Assembly: GCA_964537965.1 (NCBI GenBank) | Contig: CAZIDB010000001.1 | Location: 1-58,251 of the forward strand | DNA: 58,251 nucleotides | Source of the DNA: SURF-24 sp964537965 | GTDB lineage: Bacteria; Bacteroidota; Ignavibacteria; Ignavibacteriales; SURF-24 | Reading direction: 5' to 3' | Shown here: in pieces, positions 26,532 to 34,689 of the stretch | Layout of the letters: every line of letters begins with the position of its first letter | Position numbering within the stretch: position 1 is the stretch's first letter | The notes under the pieces: generated by a model | What the model was told of the DNA's origin: nothing | What the model saw: the letters and a program-made list of their open reading frames with translations, nothing else | The model's database searches: none | Program-made: the position numbers and the translations under genes

Positions 26532-28682
26532 ATGTTGAAAAAAATATTTCTGTTCATTTCTCTGTTATTTCTGGGAACGGAAGTAAATGCACAAAATTCT
26601 CTACCTGATAAAAATGAAATTCCTATCGATACGGCTAAATACCTTGAAGACGTTACTATTGTTGCAACAAGATACGCTGAATCTATTCTTGAAATTCCTT
26701 ATGCTGTAACGCTTATTAATCCCAAGCAACTTGAAAATGTTAAAGGTTACGGACTTGATGAAATTCTTTCTTCAGTGCCCGGTGTACTTGCCCAGTCAAG
26801 AGCAGGTAACCAAGATGTGCGGTTAGTAATAAGAGGATTTGGAGCGCGGGGTGCGGGTGATCGTTCAAACTCCGGAACGTCACGCGGATTAAGAATTATG
26901 CTTGACGGATTTCCTGAAACAGAACCTGACGGTAGAACATCATTTGATAATATTGATTTGAGTCTTGCAGATAATATTGAAGTCGTTCGTTCGAATGCAT
27001 CCGCATTGTGGGGAAACGCTTCCGGTGGAATTATCAATATTAATACTGTTCCCTATTTTCAAAACACTTTACTTGATTTACAATTTGCATCAGGCAGTTT
27101 TGGTTTCAATAAAGAATCATTCCAGGCTGGCGCCAAAGTCGGAGAAGGTCAGGTTTATTCATCATTTTCATACACTTCATTTGACGGCTGGCGAAATCAT
27201 TCTGCAGGAAAAAGAGCAATCGCAAATTTATATTTTATCTCAAACCTCTCTAAGAATACAAGGTTGGGAGCATATTTAACCGGCACGAGTAATATATTTC
27301 ATATCCCGGGACCATTAACTCTTAATCAGTTTGAAGCTGATCCTGAACAGGCAAATTCGACATATGAGAAAAGAGATGAGAGACGTTACAACAGGTTAGG
27401 CAGAATCGGAATTACCTTTGAACATGGTTTAAACACTGATAACCAGTTTTCTGTTATGGCTTTTGTAAATCCAAAATACCTGCAAAGATCTGAAAGAGGA
27501 ACATACAGGGATTTTACCCGTTACCACGTTGGCGGAAGTTTTATTTATCATAACAACTATGAATTCAATAAACAATCTTCAAATAAATTTTCCGTCGGAA
27601 TGGATGAAGCATACCAGGATGGTGCAATATTATTTTATTCCCTTTCTTCTTCTAATGAAAGAGGAACTCTATCAACAAATAAAAGAGAAGGTGCAAACAC
27701 TTTTGGAGTTTTTTTACAGGATGAAATAATTATTGATGATAAGATAAGCATAATTGCAGGCGGAAGATTTGATAACGTAACTTACTACAGCGAAGATTTT
27801 TTAGAACCTCAGTTCGGGTTACAGGATAAAAAGTTTTCTAAGTTTACACCAAAAGCAGGATTTACATATCGCTTCAGTCAAACACAAAGTATTTATGCAA
27901 ATCTTGGTGGAGGTATTGAAGTGCCTGCCGGTAATGAAACTGACCCGGCCGGTACTTACGGGCAGGATTCAGTTTATTTACTTAATCCGTTGTTGGAGCC
28001 AATCGTTTCTACAACTTATGAAGTAGGCACCAAGCATATTATAATGTTCGGTGAAGAATCGTTGTTCAGGCAACTGAATTATGATTTAGCTCTCTACTAT
28101 ATCGATATTAAAAATGATATTATTCCTTACCGGGGCGGAAGATTTTATTTTACCGCCGGTAAAACTACAAGAATAGGAGCAGAACTTGGACTGAATTTAT
28201 TTTTAACTCATGGTATTAATCTGCAAACCTCATTCACTTATTCACAGAATAAATACAAAGATTACTTAGTTGATTCTGCCCACTATGGTAGTGCTGGTAA
28301 GTCAGCAGATTACAGTGAGAACAAAGTGGCTGGTATTCCGGATTTATTTTACAACACTAAACTTGGATTCACCCCAGCTTTTATTGATGGAATTTCTTTC
28401 AGCTTCAGTTTAAATGGAATTGGAAAATATTTTGCGGATGATGCTAATAAAATTGAAGTACCGGCTTATACTGTTTCCAATATATCAGTTGGTACTTCCA
28501 AAAATATTTTCATAACAAAAGGTGTAAGCTTTAAAGGATTTATTTCCGTTAATAATTTATTCGATAAAAAATATGCTGCTTCTGCATTTATAAATCCTGA
28601 TGTTGTTAAAGGAGAAGCTGTTTACTTTGAACCAGGTATGCCGAGGAATATTACGTTCTCGGTTTCTATTAATTTCAATTAA
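26532..28682 (+). CDS. TonB-dependent outer-membrane receptor
   Basis: Encodes 716 residues from the ATG at 26532, which is preceded by AAGGTG at a good distance; a GTG three codons upstream overlaps that site and is rejected. Signal peptide at residues 1-21. The plug domain (about residues 40-165) has EIPYAVTLINPKQLENV, DEILSSVPGVLAQ, VRLVIRGFGARG, RIMLDGFPETEPDG and NIEVVRSNASALWGNASGG. The rest is a 22-strand barrel with a C-terminus NITFSVSINFN. The plug resembles FecA-like iron-chelate receptors, but the ligand is not known. No N-terminal CarboxypepD-like domain is present, so it is not of the SusC type. Confidence 0.93.
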   Translation: MLKKIFLFISLLFLGTEVNAQNSLPDKNEIPIDTAKYLEDVTIVATRYAESILEIPYAVTLINPKQLENVKGYGLDEILSSVPGVLAQSRAGNQDVRLVIRGFGARGAGDRSNSGTSRGLRIMLDGFPETEPDGRTSFDNIDLSLADNIEVVRSNASALWGNASGGIININTVPYFQNTLLDLQFASGSFGFNKESFQAGAKVGEGQVYSSFSYTSFDGWRNHSAGKRAIANLYFISNLSKNTRLGAYLTGTSNIFHIPGPLTLNQFEADPEQANSTYEKRDERRYNRLGRIGITFEHGLNTDNQFSVMAFVNPKYLQRSERGTYRDFTRYHVGGSFIYHNNYEFNKQSSNKFSVGMDEAYQDGAILFYSLSSSNERGTLSTNKREGANTFGVFLQDEIIIDDKISIIAGGRFDNVTYYSEDFLEPQFGLQDKKFSKFTPKAGFTYRFSQTQSIYANLGGGIEVPAGNETDPAGTYGQDSVYLLNPLLEPIVSTTYEVGTKHIIMFGEESLFRQLNYDLALYYIDIKNDIIPYRGGRFYFTAGKTTRIGAELGLNLFLTHGINLQTSFTYSQNKYKDYLVDSAHYGSAGKSADYSENKVAGIPDLFYNTKLGFTPAFIDGISFSFSLNGIGKYFADDANKIEVPAYTVSNISVGTSKNIFITKGVSFKGFISVNNLFDKKYAASAFINPDVVKGEAVYFEPGMPRNITFSVSINFN

Positions 28683-28690
28683 AATAAAAT

Positions 28691-28715
28691 AAGGACGAAT
28701 CATTGGTTCGTCCTT
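28691..28715. terminator. Bidirectional terminator between TonB receptor and ldhA
   Basis: A perfect 9-bp stem, AAGGACGAA at 28691-28699 with TTCGTCCTT at 28707-28715, has a seven-base loop. It is flanked by A- and T-rich runs on both sides and lies between convergent genes; its last base touches the ldhA stop codon. Confidence 0.85.
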
Positions 28716-29722
28716 TATTTCTTAATCATTGCCAAAGAAATCTCATTTGAACTTGCTCCGCTTTTTTCAAATTCATTTAAATTTTCAACAGTAGTTTCTG
28801 CAATATTATCTAAAGCTTCTTTTGTAAAGAATGCCTGGTGACCGGTAATTACAACATTCGGAAATGTAAGCAGCCGTGCAAATATATCATCCTGAATTAC
28901 ATTTCCCGATTGATCCTCAAAAAACAAATCGCCTTCTTCTTCATAAACGTCAAGACCAAGCGCGCCAACCTTACCGGATTTCAGAGCTTTAATTACTGCC
29001 TTTGTATCAATCAATGCTCCCCTGCTTGTATTGATCAGAACAACACCCTTCTTCATTTTGTCAAGTGATTCGGAATTTATCAAATGATGTGTTTCCTTTG
29101 TTAACGGGCAATGCAATGTTATTAAATCTGATTCTGCAAATAAACTTTCCATCGAAATATATTTTACACCCATCTCCAAGCAGGATTTATTTTGTACATG
29201 ATCAAAAGCTAAAATATTGCAGCCGAATCCTTTCATTATTTTTGCAACAACTTCACCAATTTTTCCTGTTCCAATTATTCCAACAGTTCTTCCATTAAGA
29301 TCATAACCAAGCAAACCATCCAATGCAAAATTTCCTTCTCTAACACGATGGTATGCTTTATAAATCTTTCTGTTCAGTGCAAGAATAAGAGCTACTGTAT
29401 GTTCTGCAACTGAATAAGGTGAATAAGCAGGTACCCGAACAACTTTAATTCCGTATCGTGAAGCAGTCTCAAGATCAACATTATTATAACCCGCACATCG
29501 TAATGCAATAAGCTTTATACCAAAGCCGGCAAGCGCTTCAACTACATTGGCATTAAGGTTATCATTAACAAAAACACATACTGCATTAAAACCTATTGCA
29601 AGAGTAACAGTGTCTTCGTTTAAGTGAGGTTCAAGATAAACTATTTTGTGATTTACTTTCCTGTTAAATGAATCAAAAATTTTCTTCTCGTAATTCTTTG
29701 CGCTAAAGAATGCTATCTTCAT
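28715..29722 (-). CDS. ldhA: D-lactate dehydrogenase (2-hydroxyacid dehydrogenase family)
   Basis: Encodes 335 residues, full length for NAD-dependent D-2-hydroxyacid dehydrogenases closest in style to fermentative LdhA. The cofactor loop is VGIIGTGKIGEVVA (about residues 147-160). The catalytic triad follows in order: Arg in NTSRGALID, Glu in LDVYEEEGDLFF and His in TGHQAFFT. The N-terminal RCAGYNNVDL substrate loop is present. It is expected to reduce pyruvate to D-lactate in the cytosol. It stands alone, convergent with the TonB receptor. Confidence 0.93.
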   Translation of the reverse strand: MKIAFFSAKNYEKKIFDSFNRKVNHKIVYLEPHLNEDTVTLAIGFNAVCVFVNDNLNANVVEALAGFGIKLIALRCAGYNNVDLETASRYGIKVVRVPAYSPYSVAEHTVALILALNRKIYKAYHRVREGNFALDGLLGYDLNGRTVGIIGTGKIGEVVAKIMKGFGCNILAFDHVQNKSCLEMGVKYISMESLFAESDLITLHCPLTKETHHLINSESLDKMKKGVVLINTSRGALIDTKAVIKALKSGKVGALGLDVYEEEGDLFFEDQSGNVIQDDIFARLLTFPNVVITGHQAFFTKEALDNIAETTVENLNEFEKSGASSNEISLAMIKK

Positions 29723-29832
29723 GTGTTCTACCTTTATTTCGAATTGTTACTAACTAAACATTTATTAGTGTTTTATGGTTTCTTTATTCTTAAAAAAATA
29801 TTTCAGAATTAGTTGGAAATAATATTTTCGTT

Positions 29833-29841
29833 ACTTGTAAT
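29833..29841 (+). promoter_or_regulatory. Shared upstream motif, copy A
   Basis: ACTTGTAAT located 132 bases before the ATG at 29965 of the dockerin-bearing hydrolase. The same nine bases occur at nearly the same distance upstream of the cohesin-like gene and of wzc. Function inferred only from position and repetition. Confidence 0.3.
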
Positions 29842-29964
29842 ATTTACTTAAATGATACTACAAAAAAAAATTAATGTGGGAATTCGGGAATTAAGTACAG
29901 TTATAAATACTGGCATTATAATTATAAATGATAAATGAATTTCACAAGCTGGATTTTAAATAAC

Positions 29965-32900
29965 ATGAAAACTATATATAAATTTTTCTTAATTGCTTTC
30001 CTGACAATAAACTCTTCAGTTTTACTTAGTCAGAATTTTAATTACACAGAAAGCTTTGAAACTGCTAATCCTTTTGTTAACTGGACGAGTAATGCAACAT
30101 ATACAATAAATTACTTTGGACCTTCTACCGACAGGTTTGTAGATGGAACAAAATCCCTGAAGATGGATATTACTGTTAACGGCAACGGAACTAACGAATG
30201 CTATTACTACTGGAAATTACCTTTAAAAGTAAATCTTCATGGTACATTAAATTTCTCAGCACAGGTATGGATGGATCAGGCAACAGCAGCATCTGTAAAA
30301 CTCGGATACTATTACGGGTTTCCGCCTACTGGTCTTGAAAGACTTCCAACTCCCTCCACTGTAACGATGTACAATAGCTGGTATACTCAATCAGTAGTTT
30401 TAAGCCAGGATGTATTATATCATGCAGATTACTTTGCAAAAAATAAAATGTACAATGCAACAAGGGATGATTTTGGCCGTGAGCTTCAATTTATTGTACT
30501 AACAATTAAAGCTAAAGGTTCAAACAGATTTGTTTTTTACATTGATAAGCTTGAGGTATCCGGAACGGTTCTCTCATCAACCGATTTCACAACAATATCA
30601 ACACAAGCATGGAGCAATTATCAACTTCGTGTTGATGCTGATGTTGCAACAAAACGGACAGCATATAATAACCTGTCGGCTATCCCGGATACAACCGGTA
30701 AAATTATATCCTCACAAGGATTGGTTTATTACAATAATCTTAAGACAGCTAAGACAAATATGTCTAACCTTTTAACAACGATGGACAACTCAGTTTATTT
30801 TGCACCGGCTATTATGGATTCAATGAATTCACTACTGGGTTTATATCCAACCTGGTATAATTTATTGCAAAATGAGATNNNNNNNNNNNNNNNNNNNNNN
30901 NNNNNNNNNNNNNNNNNNNNNNNNNNNNNNNNNNNNNNNNNNNNNNNNNNNNNNNNNNNNNNNNNNNNNNNNNNNNNNTGGTACCAGGCAGGGTTAGATG
31001 AATACAAAACAAGTAACAAATATGCTATGCAGGAATTACTTGTAAAAAATGACAGTCTTGTTAAAGTTGATTTTACTTCAGGCACAAATTATTTACAAGT
31101 TACAAACAGCAGCGGGATTAAAAGTTATATTGATATATCAACACCCACTGCAGTTTTTCCTACCGGAGTTACTATTGCAGACAGCCCTACTCTTTTGCCA
31201 TTCAAAGTTGCAGCCGGAAGGAACAAGCAACTTTGGTTAACTTTCCGCGTTCCCGCAGGTACTCCGGCTGGAATTTATACTTCACAACTTACTATTAAAT
31301 CCGGAGTGAACACTGTAAGAACTTTTCCTGTTGAAATTGAAGTTTACCCGTTCAACCTTGATGAATCAAGAGTTGCTTATGGAATTTATTATCATGGTTA
31401 CCTTGATAACATAACAGACAGACCATTTTATTACTCAAACAAAAAAGATACACAGTTAAGAATTGAGCTTGCAGATATGCTTGAACATGGTATTAAATAT
31501 CCAACCTGTTATCAATCATTAAATAATCTTGACGGAGATTTACAGATAAGAAAACAAACAGGATATCCGACTGATAAATTTTACACAGTATCATTCTCGG
31601 CGGGTAATCCGCAAACTCAAAGCGAACTTGATGCATTAAAGACGCAGGTTAACAACTGGAAGACCAAACTTGCAAATAACGGTTTTCAGGGTTTGCATGT
31701 ATACGGAATAGATGAGGCTACAGGAACAACATTAACAAGCCAGCGCCCCGCATGGCAGGCCGTTCATGATGCCGGTGCAAAAATATTTGTTGCAGGTTAC
31801 CAGGGAATGGCAGATGCAATTGGAGATTTGCTTGATGTTGGAGTTATCTTAGGCAGCTTAAATAACGCCGAAGCAGTTAAATATCATAATTATAACCATA
31901 AGATTTTTTCATATTCTAATCCGCAGGTAGGATATGAAAATCCTGATATCTACCGACGTAATTACGGATTCAGTTTACTCCGTTCAGGTTATGATGGTGC
32001 AATGGATTATGCGTACCAGAAAAATTACGGCTCATTTTGGAATGACTGGGACGGCGCTAAATACAGGGAACAGAATTTTACTTATCCTGTTACAAATGGT
32101 GTAATATCTACCATTCAATGGGAAGGTTTTAGAGAGGCAATTGATGATGCACGCTATCTATCCACTTTATTAAATCTAATTGATAAAATAAAATCAAGAG
32201 GCGGAAATGCTTCTACATTTGAACAATTTGTAAATTCAATTAATACCGGAGGCGATTTAGATTATCTAAGACAACAAATAGCACAAAAAATTATTGAAGC
32301 AGGCAATGCTGTGCCACCACCGGATGTAATTGCACCAACTATTGTCTCGGCAAACATTGTTAATCCAAATAGTATAATCTTAGTTTTTAGTGAAAGCATA
32401 ACAAATATCAGTGCAAACAATCCCGTAAACTATAGTATTACACCAGGCATAACAGTTAATGCTGCAACCTTAGCCTCAGATAACAAGACAGTTACATTAA
32501 CAACTACCCAGCATCAGCCGTACGTAACATATAAAGTGCTTGTGGATGATGTTTTTGATTTAGCAGGTAATCATATCTCAACAACAATTAATAGTGCAGT
32601 TTATTCATTCAAATCGTCTATAAAGGTAAAAGCGAAAATATTCCTGCAGGGTCCTTACAGCAGCGGAACAATGTCAACCAAGCTATATTCATCCAGTTTA
32701 ATTCCAAAGACACAACCTTATAATGTATCACCATGGAATTATAAAGGAAGCGAGACGGTTTCAACCATCCCTGCTAATGTTGTAGATTGGATCCTAATCG
32801 AATTAAGATCAGAAACTTCCCCATCAACCGTAGTGAAAAGAAAAGCTGCTTTCATTAAATCAGATGGCTCACTAATAAATTTAAATGGTGAAGCCGGACT

Positions 32901-33261
32901 TATTTTTGATACACTGTTAAGTGGAAATTATTTCGTAGCTTTAAAGCATAGAAACCATCTACCGGTTATGACAGCCAAAGCAATTTACTTGTCGGATACA
33001 ACTTCGGTATATGATTTTACAAAATTGAACAGCGCTTACGGGACTAACCCGATGGCAAATCTCGGCAGCAATATCTTTGGTTCATACGCAGGCGACAGTA
33101 ATGCTAACGGCATAATTAACCAGCAAGATATTGACCTTGTCGCAAGTTCAATTTTTAGAAGTGGTTATAGACCAACGGACATTGATCTTAATAAAACAAT
33201 AAATGTTTTAGATTACGGTAAGATCAAAAATTCGCTTTCCAAAACAAGTCAGGTACCATAA
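29965..33261 (+). CDS. DUF4091 glycosidase-like protein with Ig-like domain and C-terminal dockerin (contains assembly gap)
   Basis: Shown as 1098 residues including the gap at 30879-30978. ATG at 29965 gives a clean signal peptide (MKTIYKFFLIAFLTINSSV); an in-frame ATG ten codons upstream is the alternative. Residues of about 25-220 form a jelly-roll, carbohydrate-binding-like domain. After the gap come a beta domain (WYQAG, QELLVKND, PAGTPAGIYTSQLTI) and a TIM-barrel-like part with LHVYGIDEATG (D583, E584) and WEGFREAIDDARYLSTL, typical of DUF4091 hydrolases. Then follow an SbsA-type Ig-like domain (IAPTIVSANIVNPNSIILVF), a beta domain, and two EF-hand-like calcium loops at 1044-1055 and 1072-1083, which is a dockerin layout. 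There is no T9SS sorting domain. The substrate is unknown. A paralogue without visible dockerin is at 34690-36815. Confidence 0.82.
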   Translation: MKTIYKFFLIAFLTINSSVLLSQNFNYTESFETANPFVNWTSNATYTINYFGPSTDRFVDGTKSLKMDITVNGNGTNECYYYWKLPLKVNLHGTLNFSAQVWMDQATAASVKLGYYYGFPPTGLERLPTPSTVTMYNSWYTQSVVLSQDVLYHADYFAKNKMYNATRDDFGRELQFIVLTIKAKGSNRFVFYIDKLEVSGTVLSSTDFTTISTQAWSNYQLRVDADVATKRTAYNNLSAIPDTTGKIISSQGLVYYNNLKTAKTNMSNLLTTMDNSVYFAPAIMDSMNSLLGLYPTWYNLLQNEXXXXXXXXXXXXXXXXXXXXXXXXXXXXXXXXXXWYQAGLDEYKTSNKYAMQELLVKNDSLVKVDFTSGTNYLQVTNSSGIKSYIDISTPTAVFPTGVTIADSPTLLPFKVAAGRNKQLWLTFRVPAGTPAGIYTSQLTIKSGVNTVRTFPVEIEVYPFNLDESRVAYGIYYHGYLDNITDRPFYYSNKKDTQLRIELADMLEHGIKYPTCYQSLNNLDGDLQIRKQTGYPTDKFYTVSFSAGNPQTQSELDALKTQVNNWKTKLANNGFQGLHVYGIDEATGTTLTSQRPAWQAVHDAGAKIFVAGYQGMADAIGDLLDVGVILGSLNNAEAVKYHNYNHKIFSYSNPQVGYENPDIYRRNYGFSLLRSGYDGAMDYAYQKNYGSFWNDWDGAKYREQNFTYPVTNGVISTIQWEGFREAIDDARYLSTLLNLIDKIKSRGGNASTFEQFVNSINTGGDLDYLRQQIAQKIIEAGNAVPPPDVIAPTIVSANIVNPNSIILVFSESITNISANNPVNYSITPGITVNAATLASDNKTVTLTTTQHQPYVTYKVLVDDVFDLAGNHISTTINSAVYSFKSSIKVKAKIFLQGPYSSGTMSTKLYSSSLIPKTQPYNVSPWNYKGSETVSTIPANVVDWILIELRSETSPSTVVKRKAAFIKSDGSLINLNGEAGLIFDTLLSGNYFVALKHRNHLPVMTAKAIYLSDTTSVYDFTKLNSAYGTNPMANLGSNIFGSYAGDSNANGIINQQDIDLVASSIFRSGYRPTDIDLNKTINVLDYGKIKNSLSKTSQVP
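30879..30978. other. Assembly gap (100 N)
   Basis: A run of 100 undetermined bases within the dockerin-bearing DUF4091 gene, between codons ATN and TGG. The paralogue has at least 60 residues of conserved sequence where 34 are shown, so more than 100 bases are probably missing. Confidence 0.99.
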
Positions 33262-33288
33262 TAGTATTTATTTGTGTTGCTGATAATT

Positions 33289-33317
33289 AAAAAGCCTGTT
33301 TATACAGGCTTTTTTTA
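33289..33317 (+). terminator. Rho-independent terminator after the DUF4091/dockerin gene
   Basis: An 11-bp stem, AAAAAGCCTGT at 33289-33299 with ACAGGCTTTTT at 33304-33314, has a TTAT loop and runs into further T residues, 28 bases after the stop. Confidence 0.9.
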
Positions 33318-33433
33318 TTTCTGATTTTTTAGTGCAATAACTTTTTACTAAACGTGATTTACCAAATACAATTTTTTATCATCTCTACTTAAATAAATGT
33401 TCAAACAATTATTGTTGATACGTTTCCATACTT

Positions 33434-33445
33434 ACTTGTAATTCT
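33434..33445 (+). promoter_or_regulatory. Shared upstream motif, copy B
   Basis: ACTTGTAATTCT, 131 bases before the ATG of the cohesin-like T9SS cargo gene. The full 12 bases recur upstream of wzc, and nine of them upstream of the DUF4091/dockerin gene. Confidence 0.3.
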
Positions 33446-33564
33446 TACCAAATTTTTTTTGTAAAGATAATAAGATGCTTATATCACACTTAATAGAAAT
33501 GGCATAATAATTACAATCCATGAAGTAAATATTTGATTTCGAAAATTTTATCTGAAGGGTCGCC

Positions 33565-34589
33565 ATGAAATTTTTTTCTGCATTATTGCATTCATATATA
33601 CTAACGTTATTAGTTTCGCTTCTACTTAGCTCTTACACTTTCTCACAGTATAAGGTTGAAATAAGTAACAGCAGTTTAACAGATGGATATAATTATGAAT
33701 TTGATATTTATGTTCAAAGCACTGGTGTTGATTTCTATCTTTCCTCATACCAGAGTGCCTTGTCATTTAATTCATCAATTAAAAACGGAGGAACACTATC
33801 GTTCAATTATATTGCAGGCACTTCCGAATTAAATAACATTCCATCATCAGGCATTGGGTTATTAGATGAAAACGGGATTGATAAATTATGTTTCGCTTCT
33901 AATTCAGGAAACGATTTAATCACATCTAACCCGGTTAGAATCGGACGATTCAGATTAACCAACACAAATCTTTATTCCTCTGAAATATCAGATATCAAAT
34001 GGGTGTTCTCCGGTGAAGTTAAAACTATTTTCTGCGATAAGGACTATAATGATATTACTCTTACAGCTAACTACTCTAATTTAAATGACCTGTCTCCAAT
34101 GCCCGTTGAACTGACTTCTTTCGATTACAAGTATGACGGGACAGATGTAACATTAAATTGGATTACAGCCACTGAAGTAAATAATTATGGTTTCGAAATA
34201 CAAAGGAAGGATGAAGTAAATAATGAATGGGCAAGCATCGGATTTGTAAACGGTGCGGGCAATTCTTCTTCTATAAAAAATTATACATTTAAAGACAGCC
34301 CTGACAAAAACGGCCTGTATTTCTACAGACTAAAATCTATTGATACTGACGGGCAGTTTGAATTTTCAAACGAACTTTCAGTTAATGTTGAAATTGTTAA
34401 GGAATTTAAACTTTGTCAGAATTATCCTAATCCTTTTAATCCTTCTACAAGAATACAGTATTCACTTAAATCCTCAGGTAAAGTTCTTCTAGAAGTCTAT
34501 AATTCTTTAGGTGAACTTGTAACATTATTGGTTAATGAGAACCAGATTGCCGGCGTTCATCAGGTTGACTGGAAAGCAGATAATCTTAG
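33565..34589 (+). CDS. T9SS cargo with cohesin-like N-terminal domain (3' end lost in gap)
   Basis: Partial: 341 full codons are visible before the gap at 34590. Signal peptide at residues 1-28 (ending SYTFSQ). Residues 29-170 have the pattern of a cohesin or cohesin-like carbohydrate-binding fold: YKVEISNSSLTDG, FDIYVQSTG, YQSALSFNSSI, FNYIAGTSELNNIPSSG, KLCFASNSGND and VRIGRFRLTN. A fibronectin-like part follows (PVELTSFDYKYDGTDVTLNW to YFYRLKSIDTDGQFEFSN). The T9SS type A sorting domain begins NYPNPFNPSTRI at residue 286 and continues to the gap; about 25 residues and the stop must be missing. A surface-attached protein is expected. It follows the dockerin-bearing hydrolase by 303 bases with its own promoter region. 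Confidence 0.75.
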
Positions 34590-34689
34590 NNNNNNNNNNN
34601 NNNNNNNNNNNNNNNNNNNNNNNNNNNNNNNNNNNNNNNNNNNNNNNNNNNNNNNNNNNNNNNNNNNNNNNNNNNNNNNNNNNNNNNNN
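34590..34689. other. Assembly gap (100 N) between two convergent truncated genes
   Basis: A run of 100 undetermined bases. Both flanking genes lose their 3' ends here: the plus-strand sorting domain lacks about 25 residues, and the minus-strand hydrolase breaks inside its DUF4091 domain. The real distance must therefore exceed 100 bases. Confidence 0.99.

Larger units (their letters stand above)
33262..33564 (+). promoter_or_regulatory. Intergenic region with terminator and promoter of cohesin-like gene
   Basis: A 303-base gene-free stretch. It begins with the terminator of the hydrolase gene (33289-33314), then an AT-rich region with the shared motif ACTTGTAATTCT at 33434-33445 and a TGGCATAATAATTA element at 33500-33513. 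A very similar TGGCATTATAATTA element lies at 29911-29924 before the hydrolase gene. No small gene was seen. Confidence 0.4.

Noticed and set aside
29911..29924. Sigma-54 promoter (TGGCAT-N5-TTA) before the DUF4091 gene and again at 33500
   Set aside because: The required GC of the -12 element is replaced by AT or AC in both copies; kept only as part of the shared-motif finding.
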